In this document: positions 25,376-37,989 of the stretch, piece after piece
Layout of the letters: every line of letters begins with the position of its first letter
Numbering within the stretch: the stretch's first letter is position 1
Assembly: GCA_019055375.1 (NCBI GenBank)
Contig: JAHQIW010000060.1
Coordinates: 1-64,000, forward strand
DNA length: 64,000 nucleotides
Source: Parelaphostrongylus tenuis
Lineage: Eukaryota > Nematoda > Chromadorea > Rhabditida > Metastrongylidae
Reading direction: 5' to 3'
Made by a program: the position numbers and the translations under genes
The notes under the pieces: generated by a model
Database searches by the model: none
The model's input: only the letters and a program-made list of their open reading frames with translations
What the model was told of the DNA's origin: nothing

Positions 25376-27539
25376 GATTATCAACATTAAATAATGGAAT
25401 ATCACAGAAGGACTTCCGTAAAAATACTTCAGTCAAGTGTTTAAAATTTCCTGTGTTTTTAATGAGAAAACCAAATCTTTCAGAAAAGAACAGTTCTAGT
25501 TGCTATGTAGCACATCTTATTACTATATTATGTATAGCTCTATAGTCATTCGATAGCTCGATAAATGCAGTTTATTACCAAGCATGATTGCTGCAAAGGT
25601 CTTCATATCACGTACCACTAAAGAAAAAAGGATTATACTCCATATTCGCAGTAGTTAGTTATTGATATTTGAATATCACCGCAGATTTTTCGGTACCTAT
25701 GTGCAACAATTTCACTAAAGTCTCTCTATTGCCACGAAAAGATAGATCATTGCTGGAAAGTCTCCCATAGATTAGTTTTGGTTAAAGAAGGCTGAATTGT
25801 CTCAAAATCCCTATTTTCCAATAGGGAAACCACATGAAAAAATGAGGATTTACTTCTAACACTTCTTAGCAATTTTTTTGTAGGGCTTTTGAATTGGGAA
25901 CTTAAGAACACGTTTTTCCAAAATGTATGACCTCTGGAAAAAAAATTTGAAGACGGTTTTTTTTTCTTTCTATAAACTAGGCGAAGAGACAGAAAAAGCC
26001 CATTGACCAATTTGGGTGATTTAAAGCTTTTTTTTCTAGAAATGTGGTTTTTTAGGGCAGTATTCGCACTATTTCTACTGTCAACAGCTTTATTGAGGTT
26101 TTTTTTTCTATCATACTCTAACATTTACCAATGATAAATTTCCTTCTAGTGACGATGGAAAGCAAAGTCTTATCTGAAAACTACTGCATTGTCATTGGAG
26201 CACGCCCGCCAACCATGACCGCGTCGGGTTCCAGGTGAAATATCACACGGTCCTCAACGTGTTAAAAAGCAGATGGGCCAAGCACGTATTATTTAAGGAC
26301 AGTTGATGGACGTGAGTGTCAACCAACCCAATTCTTTGGGATATCAAGCGCACAATAGGAAATCAGTTATCTGATTATCCTGTTTTCCCGGCACGAAAAA
26401 CCTAGGAATGATGATGTTCAACTAATTTTTCAAAGCGAAGAAGATCTACTAGTCTACTTTTGAGCGCACGATAGGAACGAATGGAAGGCGTAAGGCTGAC
26501 TAGTCTGATCTGAAGTATCAGGTGATGCAGGTGATCTCACTATACAGAGCTCTCCTTCGGATTTTTTTGTGACTGTAAGGTAGCTCGTCGCGCGCAAGTA
26601 TGTGGAATAGCAAGCTTACGGATAAGCCTCTTCAAGGCACTGCCTTGCTGAAAGCGTTTTCGAAACGTAAAATAAAACAGGTCATAATGTAAGCATCTAA
26701 GAGAGAGATTAGTACTCTTTTATTGATACAAAGAATCACATGGGAAGCTCACATCACTGTGTGAAATAATGGACAATGTTGTCTTACGGAGATTTACGCT
26801 ACAGTTGGATTGCAGGGACGAGTTTTAGAGATATGATAGCGTTAAAAAACAGCATGGTTGCTAGGGAGGCCTAAAGATTGAGTTAGAAACCCAATTAGCA
26901 GAATGATAGCTTCAACAAAACACTGGGTGCGGAGTCAAAACCGTGTATAATAATTTGAGCGTACTCGTATAGTGCTCCACTGACGCATGGGTCGATGAGG
27001 GAGAGATGCAGAAACAGCAGCGGCCATGAAGGGTTAGAAACACACTCATGAATGTTGTGATATGTTTTGTGATATGTTTTGATTAATGATTTTTGTTTGA
27101 TGATATGTTTTGCATTTAAACAGTGCCCAATTTTTCAGTGATTTCGCTGTGAGCTCAAGTTCACTCACATTTATTGGGCACTGACAAACAAATCTTTCCT
27201 TTTTGTTTTGTTGCAGTTTTCTCTCCATCTGATTCGGTTTATCAGCAAATTACCTTTAGAAAGATAGAACAAGCACGAAGGGCATGAGTGGTTATCGACA
27301 CATGCTACACGCTACTTCAAGCGATGCAAAAGTGAAAATCCACTCAAATCATTCACACGTTGAAGAGAACGTTTCCTATACCAACACCAAAAATGATTTC
27401 GACTCTGAATGTCAGGTAGAAGTCCCCTAGAGAGTCACCAAAACTTGAATTAACACACTAGATCTGATTAGAAAGACTGGCAGAAGTTTTCACAGTAGGC
27501 AGATACAGCTCATTAAGAGGAAATTGTTATAGCAATGAT
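25376..27539. other. No recognised gene (intron of pseudogene B)
   Basis: AT-rich with T-runs. The 125-codon open frame 26124-25747 (minus) is Lys/Phe/Ser-rich, reflecting A/T-runs, and has no motif. No conserved exon is seen. Confidence 0.3.
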
Positions 27540-28225
27540 ACATGTTTTGAGTCGCTTGTCAGGTCTAAGTCCTAGACAGGCGTCTGATTCATCCTCATGG
27601 ACTTCTGTAGCACAATCCCACGTGATTTAGTCGATCCCATAGGCTAGTGACTACTCGAAGTAATCATCATAAATCACCGCAAGCCAGGTGATAGCATCAT
27701 CTAACATTGCAGAGACTAGCAGCCCAGCTTGTGCTGTTGAAATGAATCAAACCTATCCATTCGACTGCTTTTTATAGATTCCCTATACGAGGATGTAACA
27801 TATTTTGAGCCGTCAGGTCTAGTGCTATACAGGCGCTTGTTTAGTTTTATCAAGACTCATCAGTAGCATGCTCTCTCGGTTCAGCCTATCCCCTGAGGCT
27901 AAATAATGCTCTATGAAGGAATCGACGCCGTTTAGAGAAAGGCTTTATTTAGTCTTAGGGATCGGCTACGCAGAGGGAGGGTGCTAGTTAAGAGTTTCAA
28001 TAGGACACAACAGGCGCCTGTATAGCATTAGGCTTAACGGATTAAAACGTGTTACTTCCTCATCAGATTATATCACTATAAGCGGGTCTATGAGAAAGAG
28101 GTCGAAAGGAGAGGTACTTTCCTTATAGTCTCAAGGAGTCGACTGAACCGAGGAACTAAGTCTTTGAGGACAAAGTAGACTCCTGTCTAGCATTTAGACT
28201 TAGTAAACACCTCAAAACATGTCAT
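27540..28225. repeat. Tandem and foldback repeat, ~260-290 bp unit
   Basis: The block acatgttttgagtcgcttgt at 27540 recurs as aacatattttgagccgtcag at 27797, a period of about 258 bp. From 27788 to 28060 the sequence also folds back: tgctatacaggcgc near 27830 pairs with gcgcctgtatagca near 28015. Related units occur at 35.1-35.5 and 47.2 kb. The gagggagggtgctagt and gcctatcccctgaggcta blocks are shared among copies. There is no coding capacity. Confidence 0.6.
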
Positions 28226-30059
28226 ATCATTACCAGAGTTTAATCGTTCTGAGCATGATCTAAAAAAGCATTTGCATGGAGAGGCATGTCATAGCAATGT
28301 TATTTATTGAGTGCAAGGTTCTTCAAGAAAAATCCTTCAGATTTTGAAAAGAGTTATCATGTAAGTGCTGACTTAGCATCGTTTAGAAGGAGAAATAATA
28401 TGTAAACTACTGGCATAATACACCTGGTAAGCTGTTTTTGTAATTAATTTTAATGTAGTTTTCTCTGTCGTATCTGTTATGCTTATGATGCAATCCGATA
28501 ACGTGCAACAGTTCGTGTTGTACAATTTTATCCACCACACATCTGGATGACTCTAAATCTTTCCAAAATATGTAGCTCAACGTAGAAAAGCAATTCATCA
28601 ATTACTACATTATCTGAAGACCTCCGCTTTTCATAAATTTTATGAACTACGGCTGAGAGTCAATTTCTATCGATTATCGATATTCCAAACACTTTGCTAG
28701 ACATTTCTCTCCAGCATCAAACTTTAAAAAATGGCATTCTTGACATTTCAAAATAGAGTTACTCAGCCCTGCTAAAATCATTGCACATTTAGTAGATTGT
28801 CGGGGCCATCCATTTCCACGCCATCAACTGTCATCCAATTTCGAAAGACCGTCTTTCTTCTCACTTAGATACTGTCTCAAGCAGACATCAGGCTATCACG
28901 CTAGAATATATTCAATAGTGAGTAATGTTTTGGTGGTTTCGGCTCCTTAAAAGCCGTTCATATTTTCGAATCTCCAAAGTACTGATAAGAATTAGCCGGG
29001 AAGAGTCTTATATCCAGATGGGACGTAACTGACTCAAATCAAAAGAGTGAGGTTATACATAAGTGTTGAAGCTCTGACTAGCAAATCAGCTGTTCTTACA
29101 AGTGAACACGAATAACAAATGGGGTTCTATCACTTCTTCGTAGTCCTCATTCGCTATAGTCAATACATATCTAAATGTATACGTAAAATCTTGTAAGTAA
29201 CCTAAAGTGGCTCGCTCATTCGCTTCCAGCATCAATATCTTCCTTTCTGGCTGACGACCCACAAGGGTAGAACATCTGAAACAGCCTATAAACTAGTATG
29301 GTCTACCTAATTGTTGGTTAAAAGATGGTGGATAAGTGAGTAGTGGTGTACGCTGTCACCTACCAAGATTTTGATTCCTCTTCAAGGCTCTCCCTCAAGT
29401 CTACGTAGAATCCAAGGAGAGTAGGCTTCACTACTGTTTTTTCACATGTATCGTCCTCCCTACATTTCTTATGACATATATTTTTCTAAAGAATTCTTGG
29501 ACTATGGACCGGGACAGCGCAGAAGGCCAAAGCCAAATAGGCATTCAGCACCACCAAGGACGGAACGCAAGAACCACTTTAAAGTCGACGAAAGGAAATA
29601 GAAATCTATTGGTCAAACATGCATCCACACAGTTTCACAGTACTTTATAGATTCAAATGCATGGTTCGCTTCAAAGGATTGATCATTGCGCAACGCCTTT
29701 ACTCTTAGTGCACTAAATTTTCAATTAAAGGATATTTTAGCAGACAATATTACTGTCAGAAGAAAAGGTGTTTTTTTAAACGGGAGCTAAGCTAAGAGTA
29801 AACTCATACCAGAAGTTGTAATTGTTCTGATATCAGGCCGTAAAGTGGAAAGTCACCCTGCGATTCACAAGCGTCGGCGATTTGATGTGATGCCAACATC
29901 CTGAGAAAGAATTTGATTACGCCAACAACAGAACTCCGTAGCTTAGCTACTAAAAAATGTTGGGTCACAACGTTTCGCAGCTAAGCGCTCCCATTTAGGA
30001 TCAGGCGGTGAGACAAGCAGTGAAAGTCGGGTCATTTAGGCTTTTGCAAAATATCGTTG

Positions 30060-30530
30060 GAACGTAACATGTTAACACTCTCAACGCCACGTAGACTGTT
30101 TATATCACTGAAAACTTTTTACCACCGGACTTTATGAGTTGGAGCTGCCGGATTTCTCGTTCATCCATATATATATACGGTTCTTTCTGAAGAACATATC
30201 CAGCTAAGTATATAACGCTCAATTTAGCCTTCGTCTTAGCTTGATATTGATGCGTAAGCAACAATGATGGTAGAAGCAGAAGTTTACCTACTCGTTTCGA
30301 CCGCAATCGCCGATCCAAATTGTTTTTTGTTAAACTGAAACGTGCTTATAGTAAACCTCGCCCTGACAGAAGAGCAAACACCGACGGCACCTTTTTTGAT
30401 CTCGTGTTCCAAAGAACAGTTCTTCTCCTGTGTCATGGACAGCATGGAATAGGTGGCATCTTTGGATGAAGGAAATATGTCCAAATGGGAATCTTCCATA
30501 AACCTTTGCCTTTGCTTCTGATATGTTGTT
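30060..30530 (-). mobile_element. RTE-type retrotransposon endonuclease fragment
   Basis: On the minus strand HAVHDTGEELFFGTRDQK (near 30.43 kb) matches the RTE endonuclease block that reads TGEEL in the 18.7 kb element. After a frameshift, STIIVAYASISS (near 30.25 kb) matches the following AYAPTSS block. Stops and frame changes are frequent. Two open frames here of about 70 codons are pieces of this fragment and not a host exon, although one superficially resembles a signal peptide. Confidence 0.6.
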
Positions 30531-33500
30531 TTGATGGCTACCAGTGAGGCAGAAACTTTCCGAATAGACTTACCGATCTTTCAAAACGAGATTAATCATG
30601 CATAGGTGCTAAGCTGACTAAAAATTATAATGTGAAGATAAGCAAATCAAAATAGACAGTTCTACAATTATAACGACTCATTGCGTGCATGGACGTTAGA
30701 TAAACGTGGGAAAAAAACATGAAAAAAGGAATAAGACAGAAAGAAAGAGCGGAATGAACTCCATTTAAGTCTCTCAGAAAGGTTGTCGACCAAGAGGCAC
30801 ATATGAGACTTCGTGCTCATCTTTTTTCCTCAACAATTTCACCTATTCCGTACAGACTTCAGTCGATATCGAAGCCATGTTATAATATCTGCGTATCAAT
30901 GCAGAGCGCTTGAACAGAACACTTCAAAGTTCTATAGGCTGCGCATCGTCTAGCCGCTTAGCGCAGTTCAATTCTTCTAAACTTTCTAGTCTTTGGCATA
31001 CTAAAGCAGATAATTTGATGGCGAAGTCCACCTGCGATGGTCACAAAAGAAGAAGATCAAATTACAGATGGACGAAAAGAAGTAGGGTGGACTCTGAGAA
31101 TGCAATCGTGATTGTGACGTGTGTGTCGCTAATGTCAACCTGTCGTACTCGCAAATACCAACTAGTTCAGGAACACAAACATGCCCTGAATATGCCAAGC
31201 TGTTCATTTAGGTCACCACCGCCAGCTACATTTTAGCGAGTTGAATATATGAACTCATGTGATACGCAAACAACCAATGAAGACGGACCATCCAAGTGTC
31301 TATGTAAGTAGAATTACCGCGTAAACTTTACTGCTGAACATTTCGTTACTCTCTCGTAAACAAAGTCACTTACCCCCCGTTCTTTTCATTTTAAATGTAG
31401 AGATAATCCACCTCTGAGCTCCTTCTTTCAGAGGCGAATGCAGGTGCTTCTTTTAAATCGCTTCATTGCCTTTTTTATTGTTTTAATTTCGTTACTGTCT
31501 AGAACAAAGCGAATCGTTGTTGACTTGTCATAAAAATTGTCGGTGCATGTTGTTTGATTGATAACTAGCAGAAAATCCATTTAAGTATCCACCAGGATAA
31601 GTCTAGTTCGCTATTCAAATGCGTAATGCCTAATTTTGAGATATGCAAATGATCGTGACGAAGTGGATGAACTCTGCATTGACTCTATCGCAAAGTGCTA
31701 TCAGTAAATAAGACACAGTATTTCATCATTCCAAAATATATTCACCGTAAAAAAGTACACAAGGCACCTTTTTAGAAGGCATATCCCGTGTTACAACCAA
31801 ATCCTACCTACTGATCGATTTTGAGTGAATGTTGCTTTGAGCAATGAAATCATAAAACAACTATAGTATTTCTTCTTGGCTTCATTGGTGCAGAAAGCGA
31901 AAGGTCAGGTCTTGTCGAAAATTGAAACTTCTTGAAAATCAAAGTAAATACCATATTTTTCGGATATTATGTATAATATCAAAATATTTCCTTTCACGTC
32001 TTTCAAATCCCGTTTGCTCTAAGAATTGTCAAAGATTGCGCTGTGCAGTTTCCCGTCATCGAGTGACCTTAATTATGAAAATTTTCGGGGCATTTCGTAG
32101 AAACAGGATTTGTTTTATACAGGTATTTGATTTTTCGATGAATTACGCTGACTTTTCGGTAATTAGGTCTGTTCAGAACCGAAGCGACCCCACTTCAGAT
32201 ATTAATTTTCCTTTGAGGTCGCACTAGATTCTTACCAAATATTCCTAAAGTATACATTTGCTCTAATATCCGGGCTTCTAAAAACGATTGGAGTATAAGT
32301 TCGGAAAACATCCAATGTAAACCAGCACATCGCTTAACCAACGAGTCTGTAGATTCTCAGCATTTTATGTTCATTAAGCCGTACAGTATCTAGGCATATC
32401 ACGTCATTTTACGCATTATTGTCTTTGAACCTTGGCTACTAGTGGCCAAGAAGAGAAATGTAAGCTCACCTACTTGTTTTTTCTGATTGGGTTATATCGT
32501 ACCTCTCCCCGTGGAGATGTTGACAACTTTTCTTTAAGATTGCTACTAGAAAATTTCTTCATATATTCCTTGATAGATATAAAAGGTTAATGTTTTTGTA
32601 AGAACTATCTTTAACGCATGATGGTAAAAGAGTCTTCGACAGTTGTTGTAAAAAATTGTAGAAGGCTCCAGTGGATGGATGACCCAATGTCAAGTGTCTC
32701 GCCTTAGTGTTCTTACTCTTGTCAGTGCCAGCTTAACGACACTCAAGAAAGCGAATAAGTGCCATAATGTAAGTACAGCTGCCATTTCAAGCGTTGCTAA
32801 AGAACATTCAATTATTTAACTCAACTATCCAAATAATCTGTTCGATCAATATGAACAACATAACTATCTCGGCACAACATTTTGTTCGCAAGTGATGGGG
32901 AAAATCCAAACCATCCCGGTTTCCATCGTGAAAATGAAGTTGTGATATGAAAGACTTTGAGCACTATAACTTCTGTTGGCATTCCTCGTGCAACGGAAAG
33001 TACTTAGTTCACTTATTACAGTTTTTTTCATCAGAGACATTGTAATATGATGTAATTTCAGTTGCAATTTTTAGGTCTAATTAAGCTATCATCTTAGTTT
33101 CAAGAGCTGCGAGATGAAATCTCATGACACTACTGGTATATTCATGATGATGAGAGTTGCGGAGAAGAACGACGCTAAAGCTGAGCAAGTACTATTAAAT
33201 AAAATGCTGCTTCTATCTGAACAACAGTTCTATCTCTAGAAATGCCGAAACTCTGATTAATCAGTGGGTACGTATACCACGGCCTTCGACACCACCCCTG
33301 TGCAATCAGAAATTCGTCTGATCAAACTTTCCCATTGTTCTGGTGAGGACGGTTCTGCTACATTCCATATCCAACGTCGCTTTTTCCCTCTTTGGGAGAT
33401 ATGCCATAAATTTGTCATGCCCTTTGCATCCGTTTGGCGTCATCAGTCATCTGCAACACGTTATACGATTTTCATTGCCCATGTCTTACAGAATTTCTAG

Positions 33501-34061
33501 AAGATTAGCCAAAAACTTATTGCACAAATACAGCCAATCACTTATCCTTGCGATCGCTTACAATTTCAACTTACCATCTGCCAGGAATCGAAATAGAGCT
33601 AAAATCTCAAGTTTTTACGCTCACAACGTATCATCATCAAAGGATCACGGAACAAGACACTGCTTTGTGATTGAAAGCAAACAGCTAAAGAAATCCCAGT
33701 CAGAAAATATTTCACAACAACTCTTGACAAACTAGGTTTCTTCGCACAGTAATGGGATCTTTACGGCTATCAATATTTGTGGACATCTATGCAGATAGTT
33801 TATACACTAGTTATTCACATTGTACATTCCATTTTCGCAGAATCGTCCAGTTCTCGGTGCGAAATGGCAAGTGCTTATGCTGAACCATTCTATGTTGGAA
33901 ATATGGCTTGCAGCTATCCAAACAACCTCCTCAAAAGGCAAGCTGTATTCTAATTTATCCACTTATGTAAAATATGAATAACTTGGCGCTTAAACGACTT
34001 ATCTACAGAAATCAATGAAAATCTTGTGAATAGCACAATTCTTCACTCCAAAATCAATCGC
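30531..34061. other. No recognised gene
   Basis: Contains open frames up to 130 codons (plus, 33343-33735) with no recognisable domain. Short sequence near 32160 (attaggtctgttcagaac) is faintly like a mariner end, without support from a partner. Nothing else can be assigned. Confidence 0.3.
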
Positions 34062-34357
34062 CTAAAATCCCGAAATGAATCGGAAGGACGAGTGCGTCAC
34101 CATCACACGAGATCTCGCGCCCTTTCTTCGTTTGATCTTCTAACTTGACCTAGGCAGCATATAAATAAGACCACCCGAATCATTCAAATAGACTAACACT
34201 ACATACGTCCAGGCTCTGAAGAAGGCGTGTCGCCGAAACGCCAGCCGAATTTCTACAACTACTTTACCAACCTCGCGCCAGCTAATCAAGATAAGTTTTC
34301 TCGATTTTCATATATCATTTGACTATGCCGAGGTTTATAGAAAGTCGAACTTTTGAA
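34062..34357 (+). mobile_element. Penelope-like element terminal fragment
   Basis: Inverted relative to, and collinear with, 19453-19770: gagtgcgtcaccatcacacg, agatctcgcgccctttcttc, gaagaaggcgtgtcgccgaa with cgccagccg, then tttaccaacctcgcg and a closing tatgccgaggtttatagaaa. No coding part is attached, so this is a 3'-end-only insertion. Confidence 0.7.
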
Positions 34358-35124
34358 TTTGTTGATATGCATACATATTGTTCTTGAAAATCTCGTGAAA
34401 AATATAATGGTCATCTCAGCGCTCAACCTCGAGATGCTAATAATACATTCCATTCTTTTACAGTTAGATTTAGATGGAGTTAACAGCATTTCAAAAAGTG
34501 CCGTTTTCAGTTGCATTCTAATATAAATGCCGTACAGCCGCATTATCGATATTTCACATAAATGCGTACTAGTTAATAGAGTAATTCGACTGCTGTATCT
34601 CCTAGTAATCTGAACAAGCCTATGCTTTTTCGAGATTCACTTTCAACCAAAACGGCCCAAAAGAGCATTTGAGGGCAGTTGTGGGCCGAGACATATGCAC
34701 TTTCTCTGTCTTAAAAGCTTTATCGAAATAAACATTTTTTCTATGTAGAATAAGAAGCTTGGCAATACATGCTTCTCAGCACCAGAGAAGATTGAGAAGC
34801 GCAATCTGTTATCTTATTACGGAACTCGTGCGCCTGTCGTCGTTAGTAGGAATAAATATTTCTTAGAATGCTGTTTTTTGTCAATAGGTGTGCATGTACG
34901 TATATGTGTACAGATTTTATGCTTGAATCAGCAAAATGGCTCAAGACCTCCCCTCAAAAGCCTGCTTCCGGCCTAAAATGTCCCATTTTCTTGATCTCAG
35001 GTAGGTTTTCACCTTGCCTTATTAATTACGAATAGTGAATAGATACTATTTTTCTGCGCATGCAATTCACCTTTACCTCTCAATTTGACCACTTCCATAG
35101 ACTTCGTTCAAAAACAGTAGTAGC
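34358..35124. other. No recognised gene
   Basis: Intergenic AT-rich sequence between the Penelope fragment and the tandem repeats; no motif or repeat recognised. Confidence 0.3.
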
Positions 35125-35470
35125 CTGATAGTGATATAACATGTTTTGAGCCGTTTGTGAGGTCTAAATGCTAGACAGGCGCCTGCTTCATGCTCCAGAA
35201 CTCATCAAGAGCACAGTCTCTCCGTTCAGCCAATCTCATGATGCTAAACTCATTTATGAAGAAATAGACGCCAAGTAATGTTACCGCAAGTCAGGTGATA
35301 GATCTTGCTGGCATTGCAGAAGCCAGTAATTGAGCTTATGGCTGCTAAAATGGACCATATCTCTCAATTTCCCCGCTTTTTCATAGACCTCGCCCTAAAA
35401 CAATGATAGTCTGATTATTATATAACATGTTTTGGGCCGCTTGTGGGATCTAAGTTTTTGTGAAAGGTCT
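35125..35470 (+). repeat. Tandem repeat, ~286 bp unit
   Basis: The block ataacatgttttgagccg at 35136 recurs as ataacatgttttgggccg at 35422, a period of 286 bp. The internal order (gctagacaggcgcctg, ccgttcagccaatctcatga, gttaccgcaagtcaggtgat) matches 27.54-27.80 kb. It abuts the left arm of the large inverted duplication. Confidence 0.65.
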
Positions 35471-35731
35471 CTGCAATGTCAGGGAATCTAACACTCGACT
35501 TGCGGTAAACTCTGTGTTTGGTGAGTTCTTCACTGGACATAGAGTGTAAAATGTAGGTCGTCGCTAACTCTTATTGTGGGGACTGGAGCACCCACAGAGA
35601 TTAGCAAAAGACGAGAAAGGGCAACTGCTCGACTGACGAGATCGCAAGATCGAAACACGTGTATCGGGCTCTATAAGTCAGCCCTCATTGACAGACCACT
35701 GACATGCGTGGCTCAAATAATGATTATCAGG

Positions 35732-35931
35732 CATTCGGAATAATTCCAAAAAAGAATGCTTTAAGCCTAAACAAGGTTGGCACGCCAGGGCCTAATGTAA
35801 CGCAGGGCTTAATGTGGGACGGGGGTTACTGGCGAGGAGGCCGAAACCTTCGAAACACCGGTGGTATGGCTCTGGCGTGCCAACCTCGTTCAGGCTTAAA
35901 ACATTCTTTTTTTGCAATTGTTTTGAATGTG
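35732..35931. mobile_element. 200 bp MITE-like palindromic element
   Basis: About 60 bp inverted ends: taagcctaaacaaggttggc with acgccagggc at the left and gctctggcgtgccaacct with cgttcaggctta at the right, plus the flanking aaaaaagaatg/cattctttttt. The interior is GC-richer (gggacgggggttactggcg). The right half of another copy ends at 43871. No transposase is encoded; mobilisation in trans is inferred from form only. Confidence 0.65.
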
Positions 35932-36210
35932 CTTGAAGCGATTGAAAAAATCCTTCCTTGACAGCTCGGCCATTCATTTCTTCAACAGCAAGAAATCGGA
36001 ATTCTATGCACGCGGAATCGATCTTTTGTCGGAGAAGTAGCAGGAAGTGCTTGAAGTTGAAGGGGAGTACTTTGGCTATTAGTTTTGTCTTTGTTCGAAT
36101 GCAAAAGGTGCATGAATCAATATTCGAGATTTCTAGTATTTCACTGCAATTTGCGCAGTGTTATGATCATTCAGACATTCATAAGAGAATTGAGTGATGA
36201 GCAAAAACAC

Positions 36211-36280
36211 GGCCTCAGCTGCGAATCGAACCCGCGTTTCATCCATACCGGGGACACGTGCTACCGCTACACCGCCGAGC
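36211..36280 (-). repeat. tRNA-like SINE head
   Basis: Minus strand: gctcggcggtgtagcggtag (A-box-like) followed by acgcgggttcgattcgcagc (B-box-like) and gaggcc. The 3' tail gtgtttttgctcatcactca is shared with the hairpin at 5.06-5.22 kb. The mirror copy is at 42198-42267. T-arm pairing is good, but the anticodon region does not form a convincing seven-base loop. Confidence 0.55.
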
Positions 36281-36992
36281 TATATTCTCGCCAACAGTCA
36301 TTCTTCAATTCTCTATGATAGCTGTACGTCAACAACCTTTAACATGTTTAGTCGGGTATGCGATTTCGTTTTATTTTGAGAAACGTACTCATAATTCCCT
36401 TGGTAGAACGCACTAAAAAAGATCTATCAAAAAACAAAATAATCTTTAGATACTACACTATTTGGTGTTTAGAATGATCATTGAAACTCTATTGTAAAGA
36501 CATGCATAAACGATAGTAAAGCATGTAAATCACAGCAAGAGCGCCGCGTAATTTCTGTTCGTCGTTACTACAGTGCTGTAAACAGCTTCGATTGAGATTT
36601 AAATCGGAATTGAAGTTTTCATTTAAGATTACCATTTTTGTTAACCATCAAATATTTCTTGAAGCTTCAGTGAAAAAACTTTGTTTGGTGAAAAAGCCAA
36701 GCCAACGCGAGTGCAAATTGCACTATGCTCTTCGAAGAAAAAACTCCTCTCTCCGTTGCCACAACTCACTGCAAAAGCGTTTTCAGAAATCAACTGTGCA
36801 TTCAGAACCGCAATTTAGTTAGCTATCGAATAATTACTAAAAGTCCAATGAAAAATTGTGCTCAACAAGAAAACCACCAGAATTTGCGTGTACCACGAAT
36901 GGTACACATAATCCTGAAAGGGTTGAAGAAGAATAATCTTGATTACTGATTCTGTGAACAACATCGGCTTTATTGAGAGTTTCGATATTAAT

Positions 36993-37256
36993 GGGGGCGC
37001 CGTGGCCTAGGAGTTGTGACGCGCATCGCGGCGAGGAGCAAAGTCGATCCTCACCTAAGGCACTCTTCGCCATTCAACAACAACCGTCTATGGAGCTCCA
37101 TAGCCAGAATACCCTTGAAATTGCAAGGAGATGCGTTCATCCAGTACCCCACGATATTTGAGAACATGAAAAAGCGAATTGCATGCCAGAAGTAGTGGAA
37201 TCTGCACATTGTAAAAACACATAGCACAGGAGGATCAAATAAAAAATAAAAGGTAA
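36993..37256 (+). repeat. SINE-like repeat (GGCCGAGTGG family)
   Basis: Head gggcgccgtggcctaggagt with B-box-like gtcgatcctcacc; body caacaacaaccgtctatgga and attgcaaggagatgcg; tail caaataaaaaataaaag. First of two head-to-tail copies in the left arm. Confidence 0.6.
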
Positions 37257-37259
37257 AAA

Positions 37260-37525
37260 AGTAAAGGCGTGGCCGAGTGTTTACAATGCTCGTCGCAGCG
37301 CGTGTGGAGCCGACCTCTGCCTCCCAACTCTCTGCGTTAGTCAACAACGACGGCCTATGGAACGCCACAGCCAGGCTATCCTCAAGATTACAAGAAGACG
37401 TGCGCAGCCAGTTTCCTACTACGTTCAAAAAGTAGACGACAGAAACGAGTCGAATGCTAGAAGTATTTAGTTCATCCCAGTGAAAAGATAACAATGTGAG
37501 GAATGGTCAATAAAGCACCATAAAA
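37260..37525 (+). repeat. SINE-like repeat (GGCCGAGTGG family), tandem second copy
   Basis: Head ggcgtggccgagtgtttaca directly follows the tail of the preceding SINE. Body tggaacgccacagccaggct and gaatgctagaagtattt; tail gtcaataaagcacc. On the antisense strand it leaves a chance 147-codon open frame together with the first copy. Confidence 0.65.
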
Positions 37526-37989
37526 AGGATATCAACATTAAAATAAATCTACCTACCAGTTGCTTTGCGGGAGGTACTGTCACTTAGGAAACTTGGAAGA
37601 CTCTCTGGTTTTCAAAACTTCACGGCAGATATTTTTGTAGAGAAAAGCTATGAATACATTGGGTTGCGCATCGTAAAATATTTAACGAGCCATATTTTAC
37701 CGCGGATGAGTTTATATGTTTATCTCCTTTAACTATGATCATGAGGAAACGCTGAACTTACCATTTTTGTGGTGAGAAGCTTATCTGTCAAAAAAAGTTG
37801 AAGTAAATATATCTCAAATAACGGTAAGCCATTTCGGTTTCCTCTTCAGGATGCCAAATGAGAGTTTTCTTGTTATTTCATCTGCTTTTCTCAATAATTA
37901 TAAGATAATTTTGTCTCTTGAATATGGCAATGGCTATCATTCCAAGCTTTGTGAAGGATCTTTGACAACAATCTATATTATTTTTTAGT

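Larger units (their letters stand above)
22676..29275 (-). pseudogene. Astacin metalloprotease pseudogene (locus B)
   Basis: Minus-strand exons matching locus A: 29275-29207 (CSTLVGRQPERK, 69 nt, same length as A exon 4), 28542-28424 (zinc-site exon, 119 nt, same as A), 23836 to about 23747 (Met-turn exon), 23733-23639 (C-terminal exon) and roughly 22840-22676 (cysteine exon ending ICCATC). Lesions: the donor after the 29.2 kb exon reads TT in place of GT; the zinc motif is [13 protein letters not shown], with the family Glu after the third His changed to Lys; the Met-turn exon has a stop at 23789-23787 and has lost the YDYKSVMHY stretch; the next intron is reduced to about a dozen bases by a deletion; the following exon has a one-base insertion before DYQKVCSIYEC. 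No counterparts of A exons 1-3 were found upstream, where RTE debris lies at 30 kb. It is transcribed-strand parallel to locus A. Confidence 0.8.

Noticed and set aside
30100..30318. Leu-rich open frame as a signal peptide of astacin locus B
   Set aside because: The neighbouring frames read TGEELFFGT and STIIVAYASISS, which place the region in an RTE endonuclease fragment.
32864..33067. Frame with METGMVWIF as the missing second exon of locus B
   Set aside because: Only a few residues resemble the RDATGNIVIPY block; the RKW core is absent and the nucleotide match to loci A and C is weak.
37051..37494. 147-codon minus-strand open frame in the left arm, with its mirror in the right arm, as a duplicated gene
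   Set aside because: It is the antisense of two tandem SINE-like copies and shares no motif with a protein family.
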